Origin: Candidatus Mcinerneyibacterium aminivorans
GTDB lineage: Bacteria > Macinerneyibacteriota > Macinerneyibacteria > Macinerneyibacteriales > Macinerneyibacteriaceae
Length of the DNA stretch: 64,000 bases
Direction: 5' to 3'
NCBI GenBank assembly: GCA_008086245.1
Contig: VSIX01000058.1
Coordinates: 1-64,000, forward strand
This document shows, one piece after another, positions 1 to 8,826 of the stretch. Numbering within the stretch: the first letter of the stretch is position 1; the number at the start of each line of letters is the position of its first letter. The position numbers were made by a program, and so were the translations under genes. The notes beneath the pieces are model-generated. The model worked only from the letters and a program-made list of their open reading frames with translations. It did no database searches and had not been told where the DNA came from.

Positions 1-536
1 TATGATTTTCTTCGAAAATAAAATCTTGCCCGATAAAATTCTTTTTTTGCAAGGGTATCCCTGCATTTATTAATCATTTCTTTTGCTTTTTTGCTATATT
101 TTGTCTCACCCTGTTCCACAACCTTATTTAGATAATATATTGCTTTTTCTGTGTTGGTTTGATCCCTCTGAGGATGTCTTTTTTGTTTAAAATATGAAAG
201 TCCAATTTTATAATAAGCATCATTTAAATAATTACTATCCGGATACTTATAAAGAATCTTATTATATTCAGAAATAGCTTTTGCGAAATCCTCTTCATCA
301 AAGTAGGATTCGGCTATTAAATACTGGATATAAGGAATCTGTGAATTCCCAGGGTAATCAGATTTAAAATAGTCTGCATTTTTTCTAAAATCTATATAAT
401 CCCCTTTTTTATACTGTTTAAGAATCCTATCATAATATTCGGATTCGTTCAAAAGAAGCCTGGTGTTCTTCTTTGAACAGCTGAAGAAAATAACTGTCAT
501 CAAAATCAAAACTAAAACAATTTTCTTAAATCTCAT
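1..536 (-). CDS. bamD: Outer membrane assembly lipoprotein BamD (C-terminus cut by window edge)
   Basis: BamD is the TPR lipoprotein partner of BamA in the complex that inserts beta-barrel proteins into the outer membrane. Reading leftwards from the ATG at 536 gives a signal peptide ending in a lipobox-like FFSC (Cys about residue 19), then TPR-like helices with segments such as YLIAESYFDEEDFAKAISEY and YKIGLSYFKQKRHPQRDQ. The final visible segment, LAKKEFYRARFYFRRKS, resembles the conserved region of BamD before its fourth repeat. The frame is open to base 1, so the C-terminus lies outside the window. A GGAAAGGTGGA Shine-Dalgarno lies just upstream of the ATG. It follows the TPR lipoprotein at 552-1460 by 15 bases and is probably cotranscribed. 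Family identity is by recall; a generic TPR lipoprotein is the alternative. Confidence 0.8.
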   Translation of the reverse strand, partial: MRFKKIVLVLILMTVIFFSCSKKNTRLLLNESEYYDRILKQYKKGDYIDFRKNADYFKSDYPGNSQIPYIQYLIAESYFDEEDFAKAISEYNKILYKYPDSNYLNDAYYKIGLSYFKQKRHPQRDQTNTEKAIYYLNKVVEQGETKYSKKAKEMINKCRDTLAKKEFYRARFYFRRKS

Positions 537-551
537 TAGTTCCACCTTTCT

Positions 552-1460
552 TTATTTCTTTAATTCTTTAATTTTCTTCAATGCATAAAGTGTATCTTTA
601 TGAGATCGATATGGATCATTTTCAACAATCTTATTATACATTTCTAAAGCCTTTTCTTTATTATCTTTTTCAAGATATGAGTCCCCCAGAATTCTGTGTA
701 TTTCTGACAGCCATAGTTTTGGCTTTCCAATTTTAAGAACGGTTTCTCCGCGAACGATAGCTTCTCCATAATTTTTATTATTAAATGCTTTTTGTGCTAG
801 CTGAAAATTAATTTTTCCTATATTGTAATATATAGTTTTTAATTTTGGATGATTGGGATATTCTTCCAGAATCATATTATAATATTTATTTGCCGTTACA
901 TAATTTCCCAGCTGATAGTGGCAGTAAGCTATTCTATATAATATGGTTTTTTTCATCTCATCTGGTAATTCCGTATTTTCTACATTTTTATAAAATTCTA
1001 AAGCTTTTTTATAATCATATTCATCTTCATAATATTTGTTCCCAAGATGAATTGCATAGTCCTCTTCTATTTTATAGTCAGGATCAATTTCAAGCAGCCT
1101 CTCAAAAGCATCATACATTGTCTCAATTCGATTATTTTTTTCCAACTCTTTGGCAAATTCATAATAAGCATCAGCAATATCTTCTTTATATTTCTTTTTC
1201 CCATATATCATAGTTTTATTCATATTGATCACAAAATTACCATATCTCATTTTTTCTTTATAAGCCATTGCCAGCCAGTAATACCCTTTCGGTTCTTCCG
1301 GCTTTAACTTAGTTGCATTCTCAAAATATCCAATTGCATCTATCAATTTATTATTATTTAATGCCCTGCGTCCTCTTTTAATGTTAGAATTAAATTCTTT
1401 AGAACATCCGGTAAATATAAAAACAACAGCAGCTGTAATTAAAATAATTTTCTTTTTCAT
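552..1460 (-). CDS. TPR-repeat lipoprotein
   Basis: A 302-residue exported lipoprotein: MKKK start, hydrophobic stretch and lipobox FTGC at about residues 16-19. The rest is tandem TPR-type helical repeats, for example around residues 35-65 (IGYFENATKLKPEEPKGYYW), 150-200 and 240-295. I chose the ATG at 1460 rather than the in-frame start at 1481 because AAGGTG sits 7 bases before it and the signal peptide then begins normally. It precedes bamD by 15 bases, so it may act in outer-membrane assembly or envelope protein complexes; that is inference from position. TPRs indicate protein-protein contacts only; no enzymatic motif is visible. Confidence 0.75.
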   Translation of the reverse strand: MKKKIILITAAVVFIFTGCSKEFNSNIKRGRRALNNNKLIDAIGYFENATKLKPEEPKGYYWLAMAYKEKMRYGNFVINMNKTMIYGKKKYKEDIADAYYEFAKELEKNNRIETMYDAFERLLEIDPDYKIEEDYAIHLGNKYYEDEYDYKKALEFYKNVENTELPDEMKKTILYRIAYCHYQLGNYVTANKYYNMILEEYPNHPKLKTIYYNIGKINFQLAQKAFNNKNYGEAIVRGETVLKIGKPKLWLSEIHRILGDSYLEKDNKEKALEMYNKIVENDPYRSHKDTLYALKKIKELKK

Positions 1461-1607
1461 CAATTTCACCTTCTTTCTCAAATAATTTTAGTTAATTTGT
1501 GAATATTGTCAAGATAAAGTATTAGCTAATACTTTAAAAAATATAATATTCAAATTTAATTTAATAAAAAATTGCAGGGGAGTAAATTAGAAATTACAAG
1601 AATTTAT

Positions 1608-2309
1608 TTATCTAAATTTTTTTAAAACTTTATTTAGTAACAGTAAAGAATTAATTTTATAGTTATTATCAATTTTTTCAATTTTAATGTCCGAATTTCT
1701 ATCTATCAAACAAGCTTTTAACCCATTTTTAATTGCTCCTTTAAAGTCTCTTTTATAATCATCTCCAATATAAAGGGATTTTTGAGAACTGGTTTCTAGA
1801 CGATTTAAACATTCCTTGAATATTCTTTTATCGGGTTTTACTGCATTGATATCACCTGAAACTACAATTGAATTAAAATATCTTTCTATCCTAAACTCTT
1901 TTAATTTATCTCTTTGCTGATGGGAATCCCCATCTGATATTATGCCCAACTTATAATCACCCAGCTTCTCCAGAGTTACCTTAACATCATCATACAATGA
2001 CCAGTTATCCTCGTATAACTGTAAATAGGTAAGAAAATACTCATAAGCGGTATCAACATCTATATAAACCCCTATTTTTTTAAATACACTCTGTATTCTC
2101 AGATATCTCTGTTCTTCAAATGTAACTGCATTATTTAAATAATCGTCCATGTATTTAGTTTGTTCCTCATTCCAAATATTTCGAAATTCCTTTTTCTCAA
2201 TATTACTTCCTTTTATATATTTATCATAAAATCTATCAATAGCTTTTCTAACAGCACCACTGTGGTTCATTAAAGTATCATCAATGTCAAAAATAATTGA
2301 TTCAAGCAT
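1608..2309 (-). CDS. HAD-family hydrolase (YjjG-like)
   Basis: A 233-residue haloacid dehalogenase superfamily protein. Motif I is FDIDDTL (nucleophile Asp8, acid Asp10), motif II is the ISDGD segment near residue 125, motif III the Lys of AVKPDK near 157, and motif IV is IGDDYKRDF near 180. The helical cap between motifs I and II and the KPDKRIF pattern fit subfamily IA, close to YjjG-type nucleotidases, but the substrate cannot be read from sequence. An AGAGGT Shine-Dalgarno precedes the ATG at 2309. It appears monocistronic, with 147 bases between its stop and the next gene leftwards. Confidence 0.8.
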   Translation of the reverse strand: MLESIIFDIDDTLMNHSGAVRKAIDRFYDKYIKGSNIEKKEFRNIWNEEQTKYMDDYLNNAVTFEEQRYLRIQSVFKKIGVYIDVDTAYEYFLTYLQLYEDNWSLYDDVKVTLEKLGDYKLGIISDGDSHQQRDKLKEFRIERYFNSIVVSGDINAVKPDKRIFKECLNRLETSSQKSLYIGDDYKRDFKGAIKNGLKACLIDRNSDIKIEKIDNNYKINSLLLLNKVLKKFR

Positions 2310-2728
2310 AATTACCTCTTTTAATTTATTATATTATAGTATAATCTATTAAAATTAAAAGGCAAGTAGTTTTATTTTAAAATATTTTATAAAAGTAAGC
2401 TGTCTCAAATCTTTTTTCTATTTATAAACCTTTGATTTTAATAATCATATCTTAAATTCTTTCATATACAGTTTTTTATTATTTAGACTATTATATTTTT
2501 ATGTAAAATTGAATACTCAGATTACAGAAATAAAAGCTCTTAAATAGATTGTAATTTTATTTTAACTAAAATTTCAAAATCAATTTTTTATATAAGGTAC
2601 AAAATTACTGAAAATCTTAAATATTTTATGGTAATTATTATTTGGAAAGACCAATTATTAATCTACAGATACCATAAACACATTCATTGTAATCAAATAT
2701 GAATCTATAACTTACTATTTAAAATTTA
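2310..2728. other. 419-base intergenic region without a recognisable gene
   Basis: Very AT-rich spacer between two minus-strand genes. I see no open frame with a ribosome binding site, no tRNA-like cloverleaf and no strong hairpin. A TATAAT read on the minus strand at 2338-2333 could be the -10 of the HAD gene at 1608-2309, but its -35 is poor. Confidence 0.4.
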
Positions 2729-3547
2729 TTACTTTTTAAATCTATAAAAGTTTTCATTTTTTTTCATTTTAGAATTTATATCTAAATATTTGTTGTAAAT
2801 TTTTTTATAACTTCCGTTTTTTTTCATCTTTTTAAGTGCACTGTTAATCCTGTTAATAAATCTTTTTTTCGGATTGTATTTACTAAATCCTATATATCCC
2901 TGCTGTATCTTTAAAGGAGTGGTTAATGTCTTAACTTTGTTTTGAATATTCATATCATTCACAACAAAACAGCCCACAAACTTTTCAACAGCATATATAT
3001 CTATCCGGCCGGAAATTAATTTTTTAAAATTTATTATATGTGAATTTGCTTTTTCTACTTCAATGATATCTTCTTTTACTGCCCGACTAAACTCCTGTGA
3101 ATAAACATATCCCCTCATTACCCCCACTTTTTTTCCTTTAATAGAAGCAATTTCGCCATCAAACTTGATATCATCTTTTTTTCTAACAAAAAAAACAATA
3201 GGATTTTCAATTATTGGTTCAGTATATTTAAAAACATTCAATCTTTTTGGAGTTTTATAAAAATTAAAAAGAGCATCATACTCGGTTCTTTTAAAATTTA
3301 AAACGCTTCTATAAGCTCTTGAAAAAGGCATTAAGGAGATATCATAATCAATATCTGCAATCTCACATATTTTTTTTACAATCTCTACTTCTAATCCGGT
3401 TATTTCTCCATTTTCAATATATGAATAGGGTGGAAATTCAACTGTTGCAAATTTTATTTTAGCCTCATGCTTAAATGATACCAGAATAGCTATAAAACTT
3501 AATAATAATCCTAAAATTATATATCTTTTTATACTCATTCTCTTCAT
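2729..3547 (-). CDS. Periplasmic solute-binding protein (SBP_bac_3 family)
   Basis: A 272-residue exported protein resembling family-3 extracellular solute-binding proteins. A Lys/Arg-rich start and hydrophobic segment (residues 8-26) form a signal peptide or membrane anchor. The mature part opens with IKFATVEFPPYSYIENGEI, TGLEVEIVKKI and later YTEPIIENPIVFFVRKKDDI, the usual lobe-1 pattern, with the lobe-2 return near GKKVGVMRGYVY. No ABC permease or ATPase genes lie nearby, so it is an orphan binding protein; its ligand, perhaps a polar amino acid, is unknown. ATGs at 3547 and 3538 are both possible and neither has a strong Shine-Dalgarno. Confidence 0.75.
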   Translation of the reverse strand: MKRMSIKRYIILGLLLSFIAILVSFKHEAKIKFATVEFPPYSYIENGEITGLEVEIVKKICEIADIDYDISLMPFSRAYRSVLNFKRTEYDALFNFYKTPKRLNVFKYTEPIIENPIVFFVRKKDDIKFDGEIASIKGKKVGVMRGYVYSQEFSRAVKEDIIEVEKANSHIINFKKLISGRIDIYAVEKFVGCFVVNDMNIQNKVKTLTTPLKIQQGYIGFSKYNPKKRFINRINSALKKMKKNGSYKKIYNKYLDINSKMKKNENFYRFKK

Positions 3548-3785
3548 ATTTTGATTATGCTTGATATTTATAATAATGTCAAGTATTCATTTATATTATG
3601 GCCTTTGATACTGTTATATCCATATATTTTTGTATATATGGTATTATATAGATTAATTAAAACACAACAGCTTCTTTGTATTGCTAATACAAGTTAAAAA
3701 TATTCACACTTTAAGTTTTATAGAATTTTAGCTCAATGGAATAAGAACTTAAGAATTTTTAAAAGTTTAAAATAGGAAATTGTAA

Positions 3786-3968
3786 TTAATTTATTAATCT
3801 TTCTTTAATCATTTCATGTGTAAAAATTCTACCGTTTATATATATGCGGCCCCTTTGATCTCTTTTGTAATTATTAATAATGTTGCCGTTTTCATCAATC
3901 GGAACAATTTCAAATTCATTTTCTGATTCATCCCGATTCTTTTTTATCTTTTTAAATTTTACTTCCAT
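3786..3968 (-). CDS. Small hypothetical protein, 60 aa
   Basis: A 60-residue charged, soluble protein with the segments FEIVPIDENGNIINNYKRDQ and RGRIYINGRIFTHEMIKERL, which suggest a small beta-rich fold. I do not recognise a family. A good GAGGTGGG Shine-Dalgarno stands 3-4 bases before the ATG, which supports that it is translated. It is flanked by spacers of about 240 and 80 bases. Confidence 0.5.
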   Translation of the reverse strand: MEVKFKKIKKNRDESENEFEIVPIDENGNIINNYKRDQRGRIYINGRIFTHEMIKERLIN

Positions 3969-4048
3969 AATCCCACCTCGATTATTATTTTATAATATAA
4001 TAAATTTATATCAAGACTTAATCTTGATTTGTCCAATACTTTAATTGT

Positions 4049-4510
4049 TTAGCTAACTCTTGTTCTAAAATAATAATCTATTTTATCAAGGTCTTTTTTA
4101 TTTAATTTAAAAGAAATCTCATTTTCAATTGTTCCTTTATAGGAAATATATATTTCGTTTTGCTCAAAACTATAATCCGTAATATCAAACCAACTAACAA
4201 ATCTACCTTTATAAATTATCCCTTTTTCCGTAATTACAAATTTGCCAAAAGTAAGGTGGCTCATAAATAGAAGTAACATAATTAAATATAAAAAAGAATA
4301 TATATCATCTTTTGTATAGTATCCTTTTAATATAAATGTGGTTATGAAAAAATAGATCGATATAATAAATCCAATAATTACTATTATTTTAACAAAAAGT
4401 GCTCCCTTTATTTTAAATTTATCCAGTGTATTTTTTTCCCACATTTTAGTTTTTATAGAAAAAAATAAAATACATCCGAAAAAAAATAATGAAAACAGAA
4501 TTTTAACCAT
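4049..4510 (-). CDS. Membrane protein, DUF5673-like
   Basis: A 153-residue protein with an N-terminal transmembrane segment (about residues 1-18), two more near residues 38-60 and 70-86, then a C-terminal soluble domain with the pattern FVITEKGIIYKGRFVSWFDITDY, where a Trp/Asp pair precedes two strands. That layout resembles DUF5673-type proteins (recall, not searched). The ATG at 4510 is chosen over an in-frame start at 4525 because GGAGGG lies 5 bases before it. No functional partner is evident nearby. Confidence 0.55.
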   Translation of the reverse strand: MVKILFSLFFFGCILFFSIKTKMWEKNTLDKFKIKGALFVKIIVIIGFIISIYFFITTFILKGYYTKDDIYSFLYLIMLLLFMSHLTFGKFVITEKGIIYKGRFVSWFDITDYSFEQNEIYISYKGTIENEISFKLNKKDLDKIDYYFRTRVS

Positions 4511-4701
4511 ATTCCCTCCTAACACTAATTATACTATTTATATCACAATAAACAGTGAAATCAACCTTTAATCAGATAATATAATTCCTATTATATTTTT
4601 TTTTTATAACTAACCTAAATTGAATATATAAAATATTAATAGTTAGGCATAAGCTATATTAAATATCATACAGCAATAATAATTGGTTTAATAAATAATC
4701 T

Positions 4702-5277
4702 TTATTTATGCAGTAAGGGGGATAATTTTTTATAGATCAGAATAACAATAACAGAAATAATAATTCCTTTTATCAGATTGAAGGGAAAAATTGAAATTAA
4801 TACAAGTGATTTTAAATCTGTTATGAATGTATTAAATTTTGAACTCATTTGTATAATATTTTCAATTTTAAAACCCAGTATGGTTTCATAAAGAGGTAAA
4901 AAAATAAAATAATTTAATGCTGTAGCTGCGGAAGCCATTACAAATGTAGCTATTGACAGTGATAGATAAGCTCCTTTTTTAGATTTTTTAAACTTATAGA
5001 TAGTTCCTGATATTAAAACAAATACAGCTCCAACGGTAAAATTTGCAAGCTCTCCGATAAAAGCGGTTGAGCTGGCCAATATACCATGAAAAATATTTTT
5101 CAGTAATTCAATTGCTACACCGGCCATTGGTCCCAGGGCAAAGGCACCTATAACAGCAGGTATATCACTAAAATCAAATTTCAAAAAATGCGGAAAAAAG
5201 GGGAAAGGGAATTCCAGAAACATAAGAACCGTAGAAAATGCTGAGAGTAGAGATATTTTTATAAAATTTTTCTTCAT
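4702..5277 (-). CDS. ribU: ECF transporter S component, riboflavin type (RibU-like)
   Basis: A 191-residue, roughly six-helix integral membrane protein. The segment LKFDFSDIPAVIGAFALGP followed by GVAIELLKN matches the RibU group of energy-coupling factor S components, which bind riboflavin and use a shared EcfA/A'/T module for ATP-driven uptake. No ecfA or ecfT gene lies in the window, as is usual for group II S components. The leader and the short gap upstream (36 bases after the 68-aa gene) are too small to hold an FMN riboswitch, so regulation by that element is not seen here. Substrate assignment is by motif similarity only. Confidence 0.75.
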   Translation of the reverse strand: MKKNFIKISLLSAFSTVLMFLEFPFPFFPHFLKFDFSDIPAVIGAFALGPMAGVAIELLKNIFHGILASSTAFIGELANFTVGAVFVLISGTIYKFKKSKKGAYLSLSIATFVMASAATALNYFIFLPLYETILGFKIENIIQMSSKFNTFITDLKSLVLISIFPFNLIKGIIISVIVILIYKKLSPLLHK

Positions 5278-5313
5278 AAATTAACAACTCGCTATAACAA
5301 GTTTTAAATTATA

Positions 5314-5520
5314 TTAGGTTTCAATAAATTTAATATTTAACTTTTCTTTTAGAGATTTTAATATATCCATTGTTTCTTTATATCTGCCATCGGTTGTAAA
5401 TATTTTAACTTTTTTATCTTCAACCCTCATAAAAGCCAAATTGTCAGAGGCCTGAAAAACTGCTTTTAAAAAAGCTACATTTTCTGGATTTATTTTTATT
5501 AGAATTTTCTTTTCTTTCAT
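5314..5520 (-). CDS. DUF4911 domain protein, 68 aa
   Basis: A 68-residue soluble protein beginning KILIKINPENVAFLKAVFQA, followed by FMRVEDKKVKIFTTDG and a C-terminal helix. The opening strand, the PENVAFLK motif and the size match DUF4911 as I recall it; function unknown. It lies 36 bases before the RibU-like gene and directly after a terminator hairpin that ends the secG transcript, so expression may depend on readthrough or on a promoter I could not identify. Confidence 0.65.
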   Translation of the reverse strand: MKEKKILIKINPENVAFLKAVFQASDNLAFMRVEDKKVKIFTTDGRYKETMDILKSLKEKLNIKFIET

Positions 5521-5529
5521 ACCTAAAGA

Positions 5530-5559
5530 AAAGCCCTTCTGTATTAATAGAAGGGCTTT
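5530..5559 (-). terminator. Intrinsic terminator after secG
   Basis: An 11-base perfect inverted repeat, AAAGCCCTTCT and AGAAGGGCTTT, separated by 8 bases, starts 9 bases after the secG stop. On the minus strand it is followed by TCTTTAGG, a modest U-rich tail. It probably ends the mlaE-to-secG transcript, possibly with readthrough into the DUF4911 and RibU genes. Confidence 0.75.
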
Positions 5560-5567
5560 AAAATCTA

Positions 5568-5930
5568 TTATTCTTCCTCTGATTCTTCCTGAGTCTGATT
5601 ATTTTCTTTTCCATTTTCCTTTTTTGTTTTATCCATAGTTTCTTCCAGTTTTTTCTCCTCCTGTAAACTTTCCTTCAACTGAGATTTTTCTGAAGTATCA
5701 GAAGAAGATATTTTAGAAATTCCTATGGAAGTCACTACAAACAGAATAATTAAAACCGTTGTAGCCCTTGTTAAAAAGTTTTTCCCACCGGAACTGGAAA
5801 ACAATTTATCTGAAGCAGCTCCACCAAAGCCGCTGCCCAGGCCCTGTCCGCTTCCTTCCTGAACCAAAACAATTAAAATTATAAGTAAAGCTAAAATAAT
5901 ATGAATAATTTTTAATAATGTTATTAACAT
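5568..5930 (-). CDS. secG: Preprotein translocase subunit SecG
   Basis: SecG is the small two-helix subunit of the SecYEG channel. Residues 1-22 and 55-72 are hydrophobic helices, joined by the family loop VLVQEGSGQGLGSGFGG and a Ser/Gly-rich stretch ending near FLTRATT. The C-terminus (residues 75-120) is a long, acidic Glu/Lys/Gln-rich tail, longer than in many SecGs. It is the last gene before a terminator and follows pgk by 22 bases; gap-pgk-secG order is common in bacteria. Confidence 0.92.
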   Translation of the reverse strand: MLITLLKIIHIILALLIILIVLVQEGSGQGLGSGFGGAASDKLFSSSGGKNFLTRATTVLIILFVVTSIGISKISSSDTSEKSQLKESLQEEKKLEETMDKTKKENGKENNQTQEESEEE

Positions 5931-5952
5931 CTACTTTTACACCTCCAATTTA

Positions 5953-7146
5953 TTACTTTTCTTCTAGAATTTCTACACAGGGAAGGCCGTATCCTTCTAA
6001 CAATCGTAATGACGCTCCTCCTCCTGTAGAAACAAAATCAACTTTTTGATTTAAATTAAAACTTCTAATTGCTCTTCCAGAATCTCCTCCACCAACTACA
6101 GTAAATGCAGATGTTTCTGCAATTGCTTTTGCAATCAATTTTGTTCCTTCAGCATATTCAGTTTTTTCAAATATCCCCATCGGACCGTTCCATATAACGG
6201 TTCCGGCCTCTAAAATAACTTTGCGGTAATTTTCTATAGTTTTAAGGCCGATATCTACACCTATCCAACCCTCAGGGATTTGCCTACTATACCTTTTATT
6301 TTCAGGTTTGTCAATATCTTTTACTATAAGATGATCCTGCGGGAGTATAAAATCTACACCATCATTTTCTATATATTCTATTGTTTCTTTTGCAACATTA
6401 TATACTTCTTTTTCAAAAAGTGAATTGCCTATATCATATCCTTTAACCTTCATCAATGTATAAGCCATTCCCCCTCCAATAAGGAAAGTATCAGCAAAAG
6501 ACATCATGTTTTTTATAACTCTTATTTTATCGCTTACCTTTGATCCACCCATTACTACTATTAAAGGATGGCTGGGATTCTCAAGTACATCAGCATAGGT
6601 CTTTAGTTCCCTCTCTACAAGGAGTCCAATTCCTTTCTTTTCAAAATACTGCACTATAAAAAAAGTAGATAAATGTTTTCTGTGACAGGTTCCAAAGGCA
6701 TCGTTTATATATATATCTGCTATTTTGGACATTTTTTTGGCATATTTTCTGTCACCCTCTCTCTCCTCCGGACAAAATCTTATATTTTCAAGCATCGTTA
6801 CTTTCTGATTATTTTCATAAATCTCCTGTATTTTTTTATCATCCAGCCGGCAGTCAACTAAAGAAACTTCTATATCTAAAATTTCCTCAAGTCGACGGGC
6901 TACCGGTTTTAAAGAAAGATCTTCAATATACTCTCCATGAGGTCTTCCATGATGAGAAACAAGAACGATTTGTCCATTGTTTTCAATAATATATTTGATT
7001 GTGGGCAGAAGAGCCTCAATTCGGGTATCATCTTTGACGACATTGTTTTCTATGGGACAGTTCAGATCACCCCTTAAAAATATTTTTTTGCCATTTAAAT
7101 CAAAATCCCTCACTGTTTTTATTTTTGAAAGGTTGTGTCCAATCAT
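5953..7146 (-). CDS. pgk: Phosphoglycerate kinase
   Basis: Transfers phosphate from 1,3-bisphosphoglycerate to ADP in glycolysis. The 397-residue length is normal. Signatures visible include KKIFLRGDLNCPI at the N-terminus, VSHHGRP, the substrate-binding NDAFGTCHRKHLS, the hinge VVMGGSKVSDKI, GGGMAYTLMKV, WNGPMGIFE and the C-terminal STGGGASLRLLEG. It follows gap by 11 bases and precedes secG by 22, within the long leftward operon. A GAGGG Shine-Dalgarno lies before the ATG. Confidence 0.97.
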   Translation of the reverse strand: MIGHNLSKIKTVRDFDLNGKKIFLRGDLNCPIENNVVKDDTRIEALLPTIKYIIENNGQIVLVSHHGRPHGEYIEDLSLKPVARRLEEILDIEVSLVDCRLDDKKIQEIYENNQKVTMLENIRFCPEEREGDRKYAKKMSKIADIYINDAFGTCHRKHLSTFFIVQYFEKKGIGLLVERELKTYADVLENPSHPLIVVMGGSKVSDKIRVIKNMMSFADTFLIGGGMAYTLMKVKGYDIGNSLFEKEVYNVAKETIEYIENDGVDFILPQDHLIVKDIDKPENKRYSRQIPEGWIGVDIGLKTIENYRKVILEAGTVIWNGPMGIFEKTEYAEGTKLIAKAIAETSAFTVVGGGDSGRAIRSFNLNQKVDFVSTGGGASLRLLEGYGLPCVEILEEK

Positions 7147-7157
7147 AATCTTCCCTC

Positions 7158-8165
7158 TTAAAATTTATTATAGATAAACTGGATTAAATCGACAACTCTT
7201 GATGAATAACCCCATTCATTATCATACCATGAAAGAATTTTAACGGTATTTTCATTCATTACCATAGTAGATTGAGCATCAAATATACTTGAATGTGGAT
7301 TTCCCACGATATCTATTGATACCAGGGGTTCTTCACTATACTCAAGAACACCTTTTAATTCATTTTCGGCAGCGTTCTTCATAGCATTATTAACCATCTC
7401 TACAGTAACATCCTTATTTAGAACTGCTGTAAAATCAATTATAGAACCATCCGGCGTGGGAACCCGTAGAGCAAATCCATCCATTTTTCCTTTTAATTCG
7501 GGTAAAACTTTTGTTGTAGCTATTGCAGCCCCGGTGGTTGTCGGAATAATTGAAACTGCAGCTGCCCTTGCTCTTCTCATATCTTTTTTATGTGGGCCAT
7601 CAAGAATATTTTGTGAAGTTGTATAGGAGTGTATAGTATTTAAAAATCCTGATTTTATTCCAAAATTTTCATGCAATATTTTCGCAACAGGCGCAAGACA
7701 GTTTGTAGTACAGGAAGCATTGGAAATTATTTTATCATTTCCGGTAATTGTTTCTTCATTAACACCCATAACTACAGTCCTATCGGGATTCTTTGCAGGG
7801 GCAGTGATAACCACCTTTTTAGCTCCTGCCTTCAGATGTTTAGTGGCCCCCTCCCTATCACGAAACAAACCAGTTGCTTCTACAGCAAAATCAAGTTTCA
7901 TTTTTTTCCACGGTAACTTCTCAGGGTCTTTTTCGGATAACATCTTGATTTTTCTATTGCCTACCTTTAAGTATTCTCCTTCAATTTCAATTTTATCGGG
8001 AAATTTCCCATGAACCGAATCATATTTTAACAAATGAGCCAAAGTCTCATTATCAGCAAGATCATTTATTGCTGCAACCTCGATATTATCAAAATTTTCA
8101 ACAATTCTTCTAAAAACTAACCTTCCAATTCTTCCAAAACCGTTAATTCCAATTTTAATTCCCAT
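7158..8165 (-). CDS. gap: Glyceraldehyde-3-phosphate dehydrogenase, type I
   Basis: Oxidises glyceraldehyde 3-phosphate to 1,3-bisphosphoglycerate with NAD and phosphate. The 335-residue sequence has the Rossmann start IGINGFGRIGR, AINDLADN after strand 2, the active-site SNASCTTNCLAP with the catalytic Cys, HSYTTSQNILDGPHKKDMRR and the C-terminal SWYDNEWGYSSRV. AGGAGGGG lies just before the ATG. It sits between the MBL-fold hydrolase gene and pgk, so lower glycolysis is cotranscribed. Confidence 0.97.
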   Translation of the reverse strand: MGIKIGINGFGRIGRLVFRRIVENFDNIEVAAINDLADNETLAHLLKYDSVHGKFPDKIEIEGEYLKVGNRKIKMLSEKDPEKLPWKKMKLDFAVEATGLFRDREGATKHLKAGAKKVVITAPAKNPDRTVVMGVNEETITGNDKIISNASCTTNCLAPVAKILHENFGIKSGFLNTIHSYTTSQNILDGPHKKDMRRARAAAVSIIPTTTGAAIATTKVLPELKGKMDGFALRVPTPDGSIIDFTAVLNKDVTVEMVNNAMKNAAENELKGVLEYSEEPLVSIDIVGNPHSSIFDAQSTMVMNENTVKILSWYDNEWGYSSRVVDLIQFIYNKF

Positions 8166-8178
8166 ATCCCCTCCTTTT

Positions 8179-8826
8179 TTAAATGCTAAAATTATTTAGC
8201 ATAGTTTTTAACTCTTCTTTTCTATTATTAAGCATAAAATCCGGACCGTGTCCGGGGTAACATTTATAATTATCCTTTAAATTAATCAGCTTTAATAGAG
8301 ATTTTTTCATTTGTTCATTATTGCCACCGGGTAAATCTGTTCTTCCCCAGCCCTGCTTAAAGAGGGTATCTCCTGTAAATAAAATTTTTTCTGATTTGTT
8401 CTTTATACAGATTGAACCTTTTGTGTGCCCTGGTGTGTGTAATATTTCCCAACAGGAATCACCAAATTTAAATTTATCTCCATTTGATAAGGTATTTTTT
8501 GCTTTAGGCGATGTTATCTTTTTAGCAGAAAAAATTGATGCATTTTTTTCAGGATCAGTTAACATTTCCTTATCATTAGAATGTATCCATATCGGAATAT
8601 CAAAATATTCAGCCAGTTCTTTATTTGCCCAAATATGATCATAATGGCCATGGGTATTAATAATCATAGATAGATTCAAATTGTTTTCTTCAATAACCTT
8701 TTTTATTTTCTCAAATCCACCACCGGGATCTAATACAAAACACTTGCTTCCTTTATACACTATGAAACAATTTGTACCAACAGCTCCCACACATATCTTT
8801 TTAATATTAAAATCCATCATATTCAT
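8179..8826 (-). CDS. MBL-fold metallo-hydrolase (glyoxalase II-like)
   Basis: A 215-residue metallo-beta-lactamase fold hydrolase. The metal-binding motif THGHYDH is near residues 57-63, followed by HTPGHTKGS (about 130-138), the bridging Asp in FTGDTLF, and a C-terminal PGHGPD. The arrangement matches the short glyoxalase II-like YcbL group, which lacks the C-terminal glutathione-binding domain; substrate unknown. Its ATG overlaps the stop of the upstream pseudouridine synthase gene (ATGA), indicating translational coupling. An alternative ATG two codons further in has slightly better Shine-Dalgarno spacing. Confidence 0.85.
   Translation of the reverse strand: MNMMDFNIKKICVGAVGTNCFIVYKGSKCFVLDPGGGFEKIKKVIEENNLNLSMIINTHGHYDHIWANKELAEYFDIPIWIHSNDKEMLTDPEKNASIFSAKKITSPKAKNTLSNGDKFKFGDSCWEILHTPGHTKGSICIKNKSEKILFTGDTLFKQGWGRTDLPGGNNEQMKKSLLKLINLKDNYKCYPGHGPDFMLNNRKEELKTMLNNFSI

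Noticed and set aside
5278-5313. FMN riboswitch before the RibU-like gene
   Set aside because: Only 36 bases separate it from the preceding gene, far too short for the aptamer.
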